Source: Rhizobiaceae bacterium (GTDB taxonomy: Bacteria; Pseudomonadota; Alphaproteobacteria; Rhizobiales; Rhizobiaceae). Taken from it: a DNA stretch of 64,000 nt. The stretch spans positions 717,001-781,000 of the forward strand of contig JAILWO010000001.1 in assembly GCA_025698895.1 (NCBI GenBank). The letters are read 5' to 3'. Under the pieces are notes generated by a model that worked only from the letters and a program-made list of their open reading frames with translations, made no database searches and was not told the DNA's origin. Positions 54,359-63,687 of the stretch are shown one piece after another. Numbering within the stretch: the stretch's first letter is position 1; each line of letters begins with the position of its first letter. The position numbers and the translations under genes were made by a program.

Positions 54359-54806
54359 GTCCCTGGTTCGATTTTCCCATCCGCGTCATACCTGTCACCG
54401 TTCGCGGATGATTACAATCTCGGCGCAACAGAAGATGTCGCGGCCCGACAAGCGCCTTGCCAGCCAAAGCCATGGTGGCTGGTCCCACGCCGACCCCACC
54501 CACGCGACTCGGGCGAGACGACGTCTCCATTGACTCTTGTGGCAAAGCTCGTAGAAGCGCGATCGAACAGGATCATCGTCATGCGCGGCCTCCTCGTCGC
54601 CTTTCTTGCCTTCGAACTCGCCGGACGCTTCGCGCCGGCGGGCGGGCGCGTGCGCCGCCTGACGAAAACCCCGGCCAAAACGACCGTCGCCACGGTCTGA
54701 CCTCCCGGCCGCCCCCGCTCTCTCCCCGGGCCCGGCCCGGCGAGGCAGCCGCGCGGAGGTTCCGCCGGTTCCCCACTCAGAGCGGAGAGCGACAGGAGCA
54801 ATCATC
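54359..54806. other. Non-coding region before asd
   Basis: About 450 bases without a supported gene. Open frames here lack ribosome sites and have no recognisable product. It holds the putative asd promoter and, at 54716-54744, a run of GC-rich inverted bases. Confidence 0.45.
54530..54557 (+). promoter_or_regulatory. Putative promoter of asd
   Basis: TTGACT (54530-54535), 16 bases and TAGAAG (54552-54557) read toward asd and would leave a leader of about 240 bases. The -10 box is weak. Confidence 0.3.
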
Positions 54807-55841
54807 ATGGGTTTCAAGATCGCGGTTGCCGGCGCCACCGGAAATGTCGGGCGCGAAATGCTCAATATCCTCGAGGAGCGCGGCTTCCCCGCCGACGAGG
54901 TGGTGGCGCTCGCCTCCCGCCGCTCGGTCGGCACCGAGGTCTCCTACGGCGACAAGACGCTGAAGGTGAAGGACCTGTCGACCTACGACTTCTCCGACAC
55001 GGACATCTGTCTGATGTCGGCCGGCGGGTCGGTGTCGAAGGAATGGTCGCCGAAGATCGGCAGGCAGGGCTGCGTCGTCATCGATAATTCGAGCGCCTGG
55101 CGCTACGACCAGGACGTTCCGCTGATCGTGCCGGAGGTGAACGCCGACGCGATCGAGGGATTCTCGAAGCGCAATATCATCGCCAACCCCAACTGCTCGA
55201 CCGCGCAGATGCTGGTGGCGCTGAAGCCGCTGCACGACGCCGCCACCATCAGGCGCGTCGTCGTCGCCACCTACCAGTCGGTCTCCGGCGCCGGCAAGGA
55301 GGGAATGGACGAACTCTTCACCCAGACCCGCGCGGTCTTCGTCGCCGATCCGGTCGAGGCCAAGAAGTTCACCAAGCGCATCGCCTTCAACGTCATCCCG
55401 CATATCGACGTCTTCATGGACGACGGCTCCACCAAGGAAGAATGGAAGATGGTGGCCGAGACCAAGAAGATGCTCGACCCGAAGATCAAGGTGACCGCGA
55501 CCTGCGTGCGCGTGCCGGTTTTCATCGGCCATTCCGAGGCGGTGAACCTGGAGTTCGAGAAGCCGATCACGGCCGACGAGGCGCGCGACATCCTCCGGGA
55601 CGCGCCCGGCTGCCTCGTCATCGACAAGCGCGAGGACGGCGGCTACGTGACGCCGCTGGAATCGGCTGGCGACGACGCCACCTTCATCAGCCGCATCCGC
55701 GAGGATTCCACGATCGAGAACGGGCTGAACCTGTGGATCGTGTCGGACAATCTCAGGAAGGGCGCTGCGCTGAATACCGTCCAGATCGCGGAACTGCTGG
55801 TGGCACGCGGCCTGATCCAGCCAAAGAAGCAGGCGGCATAG
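54807..55841 (+). CDS. asd: Aspartate-semialdehyde dehydrogenase
   Basis: Makes aspartate semialdehyde for lysine, threonine, methionine and the peptidoglycan precursor diaminopimelate. The 344-residue protein has the NADP-binding GATGNVGREML, the catalytic C130 in NPNCSTAQM and ending blocks RVPVFIGHSEAVNLEFE. GGAG lies before the start. It is a single gene; the next is convergent. Confidence 0.96.
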   Translation: MGFKIAVAGATGNVGREMLNILEERGFPADEVVALASRRSVGTEVSYGDKTLKVKDLSTYDFSDTDICLMSAGGSVSKEWSPKIGRQGCVVIDNSSAWRYDQDVPLIVPEVNADAIEGFSKRNIIANPNCSTAQMLVALKPLHDAATIRRVVVATYQSVSGAGKEGMDELFTQTRAVFVADPVEAKKFTKRIAFNVIPHIDVFMDDGSTKEEWKMVAETKKMLDPKIKVTATCVRVPVFIGHSEAVNLEFEKPITADEARDILRDAPGCLVIDKREDGGYVTPLESAGDDATFISRIREDSTIENGLNLWIVSDNLRKGAALNTVQIAELLVARGLIQPKKQAA

Positions 55842-55877
55842 CACGCGTCGGCGGCAGGGCGGCGGCCGGGCCGCTGC

Positions 55878-57104
55878 TCACCCGCCGAGCAGCCCCCACA
55901 GCTTCTTCGGCTTGGAGCCGGCCGGCGCCGTCGGCGCTGCCTCGGTCTGCGGCGTGTCTGGCGTGGAGCCGGTCGAGGTGGCGTCGACCCTCGGCTTTGC
56001 CGGTGGTGGCGCCGTGGTCACGGCCGCTGGCTGCGCGGCCTGCGGCTGTGTCGAACCCGAACGGGCCCGTGCCTTTTCCTCTGCCTCGATCGCGCTTTTC
56101 AGCCGACCCATGCGAGACGTCGTCTGGATGACCTCGCCATTGGCGCCCATCACCGGTGGCTCCATCGTCACGCGCTCGCCGCGCGCACGCTTGCGGCTCC
56201 ACTCCGCGACGATCTTCGCTTCCTTCAGGCCCGCGATCGAAGGCTTCGGCTGGGACTTCGCCCCCTGCACCGTCGCCGTGGCGAAAGCAGCCTGATAGCT
56301 CTTGCGATGGCTCTGGAAGGCGCTCACCAGCGTTTCGGGCTGGCTGGAGGGCGGGCAGGCGCTGGCGGCACGAAAATCCTGGTCGTTCAGCGGATACTGA
56401 TTGAACACGTAGCGTCTGTCGCAGACATCCACCTTGGGCGGCACTTTGGTGATCTCGAAATGATCGTAGCCTTCCTTCAGCATCTCCCAGAACGCGAAGT
56501 TCGGGTCGTTCTTGTAACGCGCCATGTTCTCGGCCGTCATCCGGAACGGAAAGGCCTGCACCTGGAAGGCGGTCTGTCCGCCACGAAATGCCTCGCGCGC
56601 GAAGGCATAAATCTCCTCCATCTCGCGATCGTTCATCGAATAGCAGCCGGACGAGGAACAAGCACCGTGCACCATCAGATGCGCGCCGGTGCGCCCGTTC
56701 ACCCGGTCATAGGCGTTGGGAAAGCCCATGTTGAAGGCGAGATGGTAGCTAGACTTCGGGTTCATCTGAGCGGACGAGACGGTGTAGAAGCCCTCCGGCG
56801 CCTGCCGATCACCCTCGGTGAACTTCGGGCCGAGCTTTCCGGAATATTTGCAGATGTCGTAGGTGGTCACGAGGTCGTAGCGGCCGTTGCCCTTCTGCTT
56901 CCAGACCTCGAGCTGGGCCTCTTCCTTGAAGATGCGCAGCATGATCGGCGAGCGCGTGGCCATATCCTTGGCCTGCATGACACGCACGAGCTTGGGCGGG
57001 AGCGACTTCTCGGCCTTGGGGGCAATGTCTTCCAGCGTCTCGTTGCAGCCAACCAGCGCCAGGGCCGACAAAGCAAGGACAGCACGAAGGAAGGGAATTC
57101 TCAT
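55878..57104 (-). CDS. L,D-transpeptidase family lipoprotein (YkuD domain)
   Basis: A 408-residue predicted lipoprotein (lipobox LVGC, C20) with a YkuD domain (about 35-185): LMVHGACSSSGCYSM carries the active-site His and the nucleophile Cys at about residue 154. A second conserved region (185-300) with VDVCDRRYVFNQYPLND follows, and the last 100 residues are a low-complexity Pro/Ala/Thr tail. It may cross-link peptidoglycan or anchor outer-membrane proteins, as L,D-transpeptidases do in Rhizobiales. The start at 57104 gives a proper signal. Confidence 0.87.
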   Translation of the reverse strand: MRIPFLRAVLALSALALVGCNETLEDIAPKAEKSLPPKLVRVMQAKDMATRSPIMLRIFKEEAQLEVWKQKGNGRYDLVTTYDICKYSGKLGPKFTEGDRQAPEGFYTVSSAQMNPKSSYHLAFNMGFPNAYDRVNGRTGAHLMVHGACSSSGCYSMNDREMEEIYAFAREAFRGGQTAFQVQAFPFRMTAENMARYKNDPNFAFWEMLKEGYDHFEITKVPPKVDVCDRRYVFNQYPLNDQDFRAASACPPSSQPETLVSAFQSHRKSYQAAFATATVQGAKSQPKPSIAGLKEAKIVAEWSRKRARGERVTMEPPVMGANGEVIQTTSRMGRLKSAIEAEEKARARSGSTQPQAAQPAAVTTAPPPAKPRVDATSTGSTPDTPQTEAAPTAPAGSKPKKLWGLLGG

Positions 57105-57317
57105 GGCTGGCAACTGGTCCCCTGCGGCGGAACGGCACGAGCGCCCCTGCTCGTCTCGTTCCCTCGGAAAGGCCGGACACTGGCGGATTAGCCTTGATAA
57201 AGGCTTACCGCAAGTATTAACGCCCTTCCGCGGCGGGACTTCCGCCAATCTCGGGGCGAATTTGTGGCGAGCGTCGCATCACTGCAACGCCGGCGACTGA
57301 AAGGGGACAAGGAACCG

Positions 57318-58268
57318 CTAGAGAGTGCGGCCGATCGCGAGGAATTTCTCGCGCCGGTGATCGCGGAAATCGGTCTCTGCCTGTGACAGTTCCTCGAAGG
57401 CCGTGGCGATTTGCTCGCCGGTCGCCTGGATCACGGCTTCCGCGCCTCGATGCGCGCCGCCCAGCGGCTCGGCGATGATCGCATCGATGACCTTCATGTC
57501 CAGCAGGTCCTGCGCCGTGATCTTCATGGAGGTTGCCGCGTCACGGGCGCGGGTGGAATCGTGCCACAGGATCGACGCCGCACCCTCCGGCGAAATCACC
57601 GAATAGATGGCATGCTCCAGCATATAGACCCTGTTTGCCGTCGCGATCGCGATCGCGCCACCCGACCCGCCCTCGCCGATGATGACCGAGACCGTCGGCA
57701 CGGTCAGCGCCAGACAGGCGGCGGTCGAACGGGCGATCGCCTCCGCCTGTCCGCGTTCCTCCGCGCCGATCCCCGGATAGGCTCCGGCGGTGTCGACAAG
57801 GCTGATCACGGGCGTCTTGAAGCGCTCGGCCAGTTCCATGATCCGCACCGCCTTGCGGTAGCCCTCGGGCCGCGCCATGCCGAAATTGTGCTTGAGCCGC
57901 GTTGCGGTGTCTGAGCCTTTTTCCTGGCCGATCACGGCGACCGGCTCGCCGCGGAAGCGCGCGAAACCGCCTACAATGGCATTGTCTTCGCCGTAGGCGC
58001 GATCACCGGCCAAGGGCGTGAAGTCGGTGAACAGCGATCCGACATAGTCGAGGCAATGCGGCCGGTCGGGATGGCGCGCCACCTGCGCCTTCTGCCAGGG
58101 CGCGAGCGACTTGTAGACGTCGCGCAGGGCATCGCGCGCGCGCTTTTCGAGCCGGGAAATCTCCTCTTTCGTGTCGACCGCCTCGCCCTCCTCCATAAGC
58201 TTCTTGAGTTCGAGGATCTTGCCCTCGAGTTCGGCGACCGGCTTTTCGAATTCGAGATAGTGATACAT
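57318..58268 (-). CDS. accA: Acetyl-CoA carboxylase carboxyltransferase subunit alpha
   Basis: Carboxyltransferase half of the enzyme that makes malonyl-CoA for fatty acid synthesis. The 316-residue protein starts MYHYLEFEKPVAELEGKI and has DTAGAYPGIGAEERGQAEAI and GEGGSGGAIAIATANR, the CoA and carboxybiotin site blocks. The start at 58268 is the family start; an upstream in-frame ATG is not supported. It lies 107 bases after xerD on the same strand. Confidence 0.97.
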   Translation of the reverse strand: MYHYLEFEKPVAELEGKILELKKLMEEGEAVDTKEEISRLEKRARDALRDVYKSLAPWQKAQVARHPDRPHCLDYVGSLFTDFTPLAGDRAYGEDNAIVGGFARFRGEPVAVIGQEKGSDTATRLKHNFGMARPEGYRKAVRIMELAERFKTPVISLVDTAGAYPGIGAEERGQAEAIARSTAACLALTVPTVSVIIGEGGSGGAIAIATANRVYMLEHAIYSVISPEGAASILWHDSTRARDAATSMKITAQDLLDMKVIDAIIAEPLGGAHRGAEAVIQATGEQIATAFEELSQAETDFRDHRREKFLAIGRTL

Positions 58269-58375
58269 GCGCTCACTTGGGAAAACAGTCGGGATGGCTT
58301 GCACGCAATGCCGCGCGCCCGCTCCGGAACGTCCTCCGGAGGGCGGAAATGCGCCCTCACATAGACCTGCTGCCC

Positions 58376-59278
58376 CTAATCGGCAAGCGGATGGTGGTCG
58401 CGGACCAGCGCAACCAGCCTTTCCTCGAGCACATGGGTGTAAATCTGAGTGGTCGAAATGTCGGCGTGGCCAAGCAGTTGCTGCACCGAGCGCAGGTCCG
58501 CGCCGTTCTGAAGCAGGTGGCTGGCGAAGGCATGCCGCAGGATGTGGGGAGAGAGCTTCGCGGCCGGGATGCCGGCACGCGCGCCGAGCATCTTCAGATC
58601 GCGTGCGAAGACCTGGCGCGGTAGGTGGCCGCTCGCCGACTCGGCCGGAAAAAGGAAGCGGCTGTCATCTTCGCCGCGCGCGTCAAGCCAGGCGGCAAGC
58701 GATTCACGGGCCTTCGGCGTCAGCGGCACCAGGCGCTCCTTGTCGCCCTTGCCGCGAACCACGAACCAGCGTTCATCCCGCGTGGCAACCGAGACCGGAA
58801 GAGCGACGAGTTCGGACACACGCAGGCCGGTCGCGTACAGCGTCTCCACCAGCGCCCGCAGCCTCAGAGCGGCGCGGCCCGACGCGGAATTTGCGTCGGC
58901 CTTTGCAGCGTCGGTTTCCGCCTGGTCGAGCAGGGCTGTCACGTCGTCGATGGACAGTGTCCTGGGCAGGCCCCGTGCCTTGCGAGGTGCGTCCAGCGTG
59001 GCGGTAGGGTCGTCGCGCCGCAATCCTTCCGCGTAAAGGAAACGGTAGAACTGCCGCAACGCCGACAGACGCCGCGCTTGGGTGGAGCGCGCCAGGCCTT
59101 GCGCCTCGAGCCCCGCCGCATAGCGGCTGACCTCATCCGCGCCGGCCTCGAAAAGGCGCGAAATCGCACCTCGGGCGTCGTCTAGATCGCGTCGGTAGGC
59201 TTCGAGCGTATTGCGGCTGGCGCCGCGCTCGGCCGCCATCATTTCCAGAAAGGCCTCGATGCGGCTCACGTCGCTCAT
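58376..59278 (-). CDS. xerD: Site-specific tyrosine recombinase XerD
   Basis: With XerC it resolves chromosome dimers at dif, prompted by FtsK, whose gene is also in this window. The 300-residue protein has the phage-integrase N-terminal domain and the catalytic set: Arg in [11 protein letters not shown], Lys in [12 protein letters not shown], HxxR in HILRHAF, and the Tyr in TTQIYTHV. It is chromosomal, not an element integrase: no att sites or prophage genes are near. It stands next to the small membrane gene and divergent from aroK. Confidence 0.94.
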   Translation of the reverse strand: MSDVSRIEAFLEMMAAERGASRNTLEAYRRDLDDARGAISRLFEAGADEVSRYAAGLEAQGLARSTQARRLSALRQFYRFLYAEGLRRDDPTATLDAPRKARGLPRTLSIDDVTALLDQAETDAAKADANSASGRAALRLRALVETLYATGLRVSELVALPVSVATRDERWFVVRGKGDKERLVPLTPKARESLAAWLDARGEDDSRFLFPAESASGHLPRQVFARDLKMLGARAGIPAAKLSPHILRHAFASHLLQNGADLRSVQQLLGHADISTTQIYTHVLEERLVALVRDHHPLAD

Positions 59279-59288
59279 GGCGCCATCG

Positions 59289-59438
59289 CTATTGCGAGGG
59301 GTTGAGTTTCTCGGGCGGGATGCGAACCGTCATTTCGCCCGTGTTCGGCTCCACGAACATCACCAGCGCATACATGGCACCATAGACAATGCCTGCCAGG
59401 ATCGCGATGGTCATCAGGAAGCGGAAGAGGGTTGGCAT
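59289..59438 (-). CDS. 49-residue membrane protein upstream of xerD
   Basis: A short gene below usual length filters. It encodes 49 residues from [16 protein letters not shown] to EKLNPSQ, with one hydrophobic segment (about 4-29) and a polar C-terminal tail [15 protein letters not shown]. The stop is 10 bases before the xerD start on the same strand. I believe a similar small protein accompanies xerD in other Rhizobiales, from memory only. It is likely a single-pass membrane protein of unknown role. Confidence 0.7.
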   Translation of the reverse strand: MPTLFRFLMTIAILAGIVYGAMYALVMFVEPNTGEMTVRIPPEKLNPSQ

Positions 59439-59548
59439 CGTTCGGCGGTTCCGTCATTCGGGGCGAATGGCGCCTCGTCCCTTATGGTGTGGTGCCCGCG
59501 CCCTGGCAAGCCCGCCTGTAGCCCCGCCTTGACGGAACCGGCGCTTTC

Positions 59549-60160
59549 ATGTCGTTACCGCCTTCCATGACCGGACCCGCCCCCATCGCAGAAACCGAAA
59601 GCCGCGCCGACACGCTGCGGCGACTTGGCGGGCGTTCGATCGTGTTCATCGGTCTGATGGGGGCGGGCAAGACGGTGATCGGACGCAAGGTCGCGCAGGC
59701 ATTGTCCTTGCCTTTCGTCGACACCGACCATGAGATCGAAACGGCGTCGCGCATGTCTATTCCGGAGCTGTTCGAACATTATGGAGAACCGGAGTTCAGG
59801 GCGCTCGAACAGCGCGTCGTCTCTCGCGTCATGCGCGAGGGGCCGCAGGTCGTCTCGACGGGGGGCGGCGCCTTCATGAACGCCGAGACTCGCGCCATGA
59901 TTATCTCCGAGGGCCTGTCCGTCTGGCTCAAGGCCGATCTTGACCTCTTGATGGAACGCGTCGCAAAGCGCCAGAACCGGCCCTTGCTGCATGCGGCCGA
60001 TCCGCGCGGTGTCATGGCGCGCCTGATGGCGGAGCGCTATCCGATCTACGCGCAAGCCCATATCATGATCGAGACGCGGGACGACCGCAAGGAGACGATC
60101 GCGACCGAGGCGCTCCAGGCGATAGGGCAGCGCCTGCGCGAAGAGGATGAAGCACGATGA
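59549..60160 (+). CDS. aroK: Shikimate kinase
   Basis: Phosphorylates shikimate in aromatic amino acid synthesis. The 203-residue protein has Walker A GLMGAGKTVIG, the substrate-binding DTDHEIE and the GGGAF block (VVSTGGGAFMN). An N-terminal tail of about 30 residues precedes the domain, so ATG 59567 is an alternative start. Its stop overlaps the aroB start (ATGA). Confidence 0.95.
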   Translation: MSLPPSMTGPAPIAETESRADTLRRLGGRSIVFIGLMGAGKTVIGRKVAQALSLPFVDTDHEIETASRMSIPELFEHYGEPEFRALEQRVVSRVMREGPQVVSTGGGAFMNAETRAMIISEGLSVWLKADLDLLMERVAKRQNRPLLHAADPRGVMARLMAERYPIYAQAHIMIETRDDRKETIATEALQAIGQRLREEDEAR

Positions 60161-61284
60161 CGGCCCAAACCCACGGGGATATCCGCGTCGAGGTCGGTCT
60201 CGGCGCGCGATCCTATGACATCCTCATCGGCGAAGGCTTGATAACGCGGGCCGGCGCCGCGATCGCCGCGCGCCTGCCCGGTGTACGCGCCGCCATCGTC
60301 ACCGACGAAAACGTTGCCGGCCATCACCTCGACCTGTTGCGCGATAGCCTCGAGGGCGCCGGCATCGCTCACACGGGGATCGTGCTGCCGGCGGGTGAGA
60401 AGACCAAAAGCTTCCCCGCCCTCGAGCACGCCGTTGATGCCGTGCTCGAAGCCCGGCTCGAGCGCGGCGACATCGTGATCGCGCTTGGCGGCGGCGTCGT
60501 CGGAGACCTGGCCGGGTTCGTGGCCGGCATCGTTCGGCGCGGCATGCGCTTCGTCCAGGCTCCGACCTCGCTGCTGGCCCAGGTCGATTCCTCGGTCGGA
60601 GGCAAGACCGGCATCAATACCGCCCGCGGCAAGAACCTTGTCGGCCTGTTTCACCAGCCGGCACTGGTACTGGCCGACACCGCCGCCCTCGACACGCTGT
60701 CGGCGCGCGAGTTCCGCGCCGGCTATGCCGAGGTGGCCAAATACGGTCTCATCGACCGGCCCGACTTCTTCGCCTGGCTGGAGAACAACTGGCGCGACGT
60801 CTTTTCCGGCGGTCCGAGCCGCACGCAGGCAATTGCCGAATCCTGCCGTGCCAAGGCCGAGATCGTCGCCCGAGACGAATACGAGACCGGCGACAGGGCA
60901 CTTCTCAATCTCGGTCATACGTTTGGTCATGCGCTGGAGGGAGCTGTCGGCTACGATTCGGCCCGGCTCGTGCATGGGGAAGGCGTGGCGATCGGCATGG
61001 CGCTGGCGCATCGCTTTTCGACGCGTCTGAACCTGGCCAGTCCCGACGACGCCGTCCGTGTCGAGACGCATCTGAAGGCTGTAGGCCTGCCGACCCGCAT
61101 CGCCGATATTCCCGGCGAGATGCCGGGGGCGACACGGCTGATGGACTATATCGTCCAGGACAAGAAGGTATCACGCGGCGCCCTCACCTTTATCCTGACA
61201 CGCGGGGTGGGGCGCTCGTTCGTCGCGCGTGACGTGCCGCCGTCCGAGGTGCTTGCCTTCCTGGAACAGCAGGTGGGGCCATGA
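60157..61284 (+). CDS. aroB: 3-dehydroquinate synthase
   Basis: Second step of the shikimate pathway. The 375-residue protein has the NAD-binding GGGVVGDLAGFVAGIVRRG, TSLLAQVDSSVGGKTGIN (active site) and the metal ligands His in NLGHTFGHALE and HGEGVAIGM. Coupled to aroK and, by an ATGA overlap, to the CorC-type gene downstream, which is therefore on the same mRNA. Confidence 0.96.
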   Translation: MTAQTHGDIRVEVGLGARSYDILIGEGLITRAGAAIAARLPGVRAAIVTDENVAGHHLDLLRDSLEGAGIAHTGIVLPAGEKTKSFPALEHAVDAVLEARLERGDIVIALGGGVVGDLAGFVAGIVRRGMRFVQAPTSLLAQVDSSVGGKTGINTARGKNLVGLFHQPALVLADTAALDTLSAREFRAGYAEVAKYGLIDRPDFFAWLENNWRDVFSGGPSRTQAIAESCRAKAEIVARDEYETGDRALLNLGHTFGHALEGAVGYDSARLVHGEGVAIGMALAHRFSTRLNLASPDDAVRVETHLKAVGLPTRIADIPGEMPGATRLMDYIVQDKKVSRGALTFILTRGVGRSFVARDVPPSEVLAFLEQQVGP

Positions 61285-62552
61285 CGACCGGGCTTTGGAT
61301 CACAATCGCCGTTATTCTCTTTCTGATCATCCTGTCCTTCCTGTTTTCGGGGACGGAGACGGGGATGACGGCGGTCTCGCGCGCCCGACTTCATTCGCTC
61401 GCCAGCAGCGGAGACCGACGCGCCTCGATCGTCGAGCGCCTGACCGAGCGAAAGGACCGTCTCGTCGGCGCGCTTCTGATCGGCAACAACCTGGTCAACA
61501 TCCTGGCGTCCGCGCTTGCCACCAGCGTGCTGCTCACCATCTTCGGCGAAGCCGGCGTGATCTACGCGACCGTCGCGATGACGGTGACGCTGGTGATCTT
61601 TTCGGAAATCCTGCCCAAGTCGCTGGCACTGTGGCGGCCCGAGAAATTTGCTCTCTTCGTGGCTCCTTTCGCGCAACTCGTCATGCTCCTGTTCGGAGCC
61701 CTTTCTTCGGCGGCCAATTTCCTCGTCCGCTCGATGCTGTCGGTGATAGGCGTCCATCTGGGCCGCGACGACCCGATGCTTTCCCCGCATGAGGAAATCA
61801 GGGGAACCGTCGCGGTGCTCCACAAGGAAGGCCAGATGGTCAAGCAGGAGCGCGACCGTCTCGGCGGCCTGCTCGATCTTGTGGACCTCGAAGTCTCAGA
61901 CATCATGGTCCATCGAACCAATATGCGCATGGTCAATGCGGACGACCCGCCTGAGGCCGTGGTGCGCGAGATCCTGAACAGCCCCAACACCCGCATGCCG
62001 ATCTGGCGCGGCACGAGCGACAACATCGTCGGCATCGTTCACGCCAAGGATCTTCTGCGCGCCCTGCACGAAGTCGACAACGATCCGTCCCGCATCGATC
62101 TGATGAAAATCGCCGGCAAGCCCTGGTTCGTGCCCGACACCACCACGCTGCACGACCAGCTCAACGCTTTCCTGCGCCGCAAGAAACATTTCGCCATCGT
62201 CGTCGACGAGTATGGCGAGGTGGAGGGTCTGGTCACACTGGAAGATATCGTCGAGGAGATCGTCGGCGAGATCGCCGACGAGCACGACATCGATATCCAG
62301 GGCGTCAAGCAGGAGGCCGACGGCTCTGTGGTGGTGGAGGGCTTCGTGCCGATCCGGGATCTCAACCGGGCACTTGACTGGAAACTGCCCGACGAAGAGG
62401 CAACCACCATCGCCGGGCTGGTGATACACGAGACGCAGACGATTCCCGAGGAGAAGCAGGCCTTCACCTTCCACGGGAAGCGGTTCGTCGTGCTCAGGCG
62501 CGACAAGAACCGCATCACCCGTCTCAGGATCAGGCCGGCCGAGACCGGCTGA
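61281..62552 (+). CDS. HlyC/CorC family membrane protein (CNNM + CBS domains)
   Basis: A 423-residue protein with an N-terminal CNNM membrane domain (four helices within about 1-150), paired CBS domains (VSDIMVHRTNMRMV and VDEYGEVEGLVTLEDIVEEIVGE) and a C-terminal CorC/HlyC domain. The family transports or regulates magnesium or other divalent ions. It is not a hemolysin despite the name. Its start overlaps the aroB stop; the aroK-aroB-CorC order is conserved in Rhizobiales. Confidence 0.92.
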   Translation: MTTGLWITIAVILFLIILSFLFSGTETGMTAVSRARLHSLASSGDRRASIVERLTERKDRLVGALLIGNNLVNILASALATSVLLTIFGEAGVIYATVAMTVTLVIFSEILPKSLALWRPEKFALFVAPFAQLVMLLFGALSSAANFLVRSMLSVIGVHLGRDDPMLSPHEEIRGTVAVLHKEGQMVKQERDRLGGLLDLVDLEVSDIMVHRTNMRMVNADDPPEAVVREILNSPNTRMPIWRGTSDNIVGIVHAKDLLRALHEVDNDPSRIDLMKIAGKPWFVPDTTTLHDQLNAFLRRKKHFAIVVDEYGEVEGLVTLEDIVEEIVGEIADEHDIDIQGVKQEADGSVVVEGFVPIRDLNRALDWKLPDEEATTIAGLVIHETQTIPEEKQAFTFHGKRFVVLRRDKNRITRLRIRPAETG

Positions 62553-62558
62553 TCCGCC

Positions 62559-62840
62559 TCACCATCTGGTCGGCTCGCCCGGCGCGGCCGGCTCGATCGC
62601 GAGCGCATGGACGCCGGCAGCCAGTTCTTGGGCCAGCGCCGCGTTCACGGCCCGGTGGCGCTCGATCCGGTTCATTTCCGCAAAGGCGGCCGCGACGATG
62701 CGCACGCGAAAATGTGTCTCGCCGGTGCCGTCGAAACTCTCCTGATGGCCCGCATGGAGGTGACTTTCGTTGATGACGGAAAGCCGTTCGGGTCGGAATG
62801 CGGCGGCGAGCTTCGATTCGATCGCCTGCTGGATGGACAT
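62559..62840 (-). CDS. BolA family protein
   Basis: A 93-residue BolA-like protein with the invariant His (in HAGHQESF, likely iron-sulfur ligand), the FRVRIVAAAFAEMNRIERHRAVNAAL block and a C-terminal tail. BolA proteins pair with monothiol glutaredoxins to handle iron-sulfur clusters or regulate cell shape. Convergent with the CorC gene; divergent from the J-domain gene, an order standard in Rhizobiales. Confidence 0.93.
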   Translation of the reverse strand: MSIQQAIESKLAAAFRPERLSVINESHLHAGHQESFDGTGETHFRVRIVAAAFAEMNRIERHRAVNAALAQELAAGVHALAIEPAAPGEPTRW

Positions 62841-62989
62841 TGGCGGCCTCTCCTCCTATGTGTTGCGCGGGCGGCAACGCCCTCTCCCGCATAAGCGGCG
62901 AGCGTCCGGCGAGCCAGCCGGCTAGGGCCAAAGTCCCACAAAAGTCAATTCTTGTATCCTGCGCCGAAGCGCCCCATGATTCCGCGCCC

Positions 62990-63610
62990 ATGAAACCCAA
63001 TTCGCCATGGTTCGAAAAGATTCGCGTCCGGCCCGATCGTGACGGGCCGGCCACGGCGACGCATGAGCCGATCTGCCAGTGGGACGGATGCAAGCGCGAG
63101 GGAACCCATCGCGCCCCGGTGGGACGCATGCGCGAGGGCGAGTATTTCCGGTTCTGCATCGATCATGTCCGGGAATACAACAAGGGTTTCAATTACTTCT
63201 CTGGACTCGCCGATTCCGACATAGCACGTTTCCAGAAGGAGGCCCTGACCGGCCACCGCCCGACCTGGAAGATGGGGGCCAACGGATCGGCACGCACGGC
63301 GCCGGACTTCGCCCAGAAACGGTCGGGACGCGCGGGCTACTACAACCGCATCCGCGATCCGTTTGGAATGTTCGGTGATGGCGGCGCGGCACCGCGGCCG
63401 CGCGAGCGAAAGGCCAAGCCCCTGGAGGCCAAGGCGCTGGAAACGCTGGGCCTGGCGGCGAATGCGACTGGCGCCGAGATCAAGGCGCGTTATAAGGAAC
63501 TCGTGAAGCGCCACCATCCCGACGCGAATGGCGGCAGCCGGGGCTCCGAGGACCGGTTCCGGGACGTCATCCAGGCCTACCGCCTCCTCAGGCAGGCGGG
63601 ATTGTGCTGA
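62990..63610 (+). CDS. J-domain (DnaJ-like) protein with N-terminal Cys/His module
   Basis: A 206-residue protein whose last 65 residues are a J domain (ALETLGLAANATGAEIKARYKELVKRHHPDANGG; HPD present; shown in parts). The N-terminal 60 residues have C-x4-C (CQWDGC) and C-x2-H (CIDH), which may bind a metal. It probably recruits an Hsp70 to a specific client. Found next to bolA and cobS in Rhizobiales. Start at 62990 gives the usual N-terminus. Confidence 0.88.
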   Translation: MKPNSPWFEKIRVRPDRDGPATATHEPICQWDGCKREGTHRAPVGRMREGEYFRFCIDHVREYNKGFNYFSGLADSDIARFQKEALTGHRPTWKMGANGSARTAPDFAQKRSGRAGYYNRIRDPFGMFGDGGAAPRPRERKAKPLEAKALETLGLAANATGAEIKARYKELVKRHHPDANGGSRGSEDRFRDVIQAYRLLRQAGLC

Positions 63611-63687
63611 CTGCCCCGGCTGACTAAGACAAGCCCGATAAATCGCAGATACGTTGCGCGCAACCGCGCGAAGGCAGACAGGCTGAT

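Noticed and set aside
54581-54700. A 39-codon plus-strand frame beginning MRGLLVAFLAFELAGRF
   Set aside because: There is no ribosome site, the tail is unlike any known product, and it lies in the asd leader region.
58376-59278. Tyrosine recombinase as an integrase marking a mobile element
   Set aside because: It is XerD by sequence and context, beside aroK-aroB, with no att repeats or phage genes.
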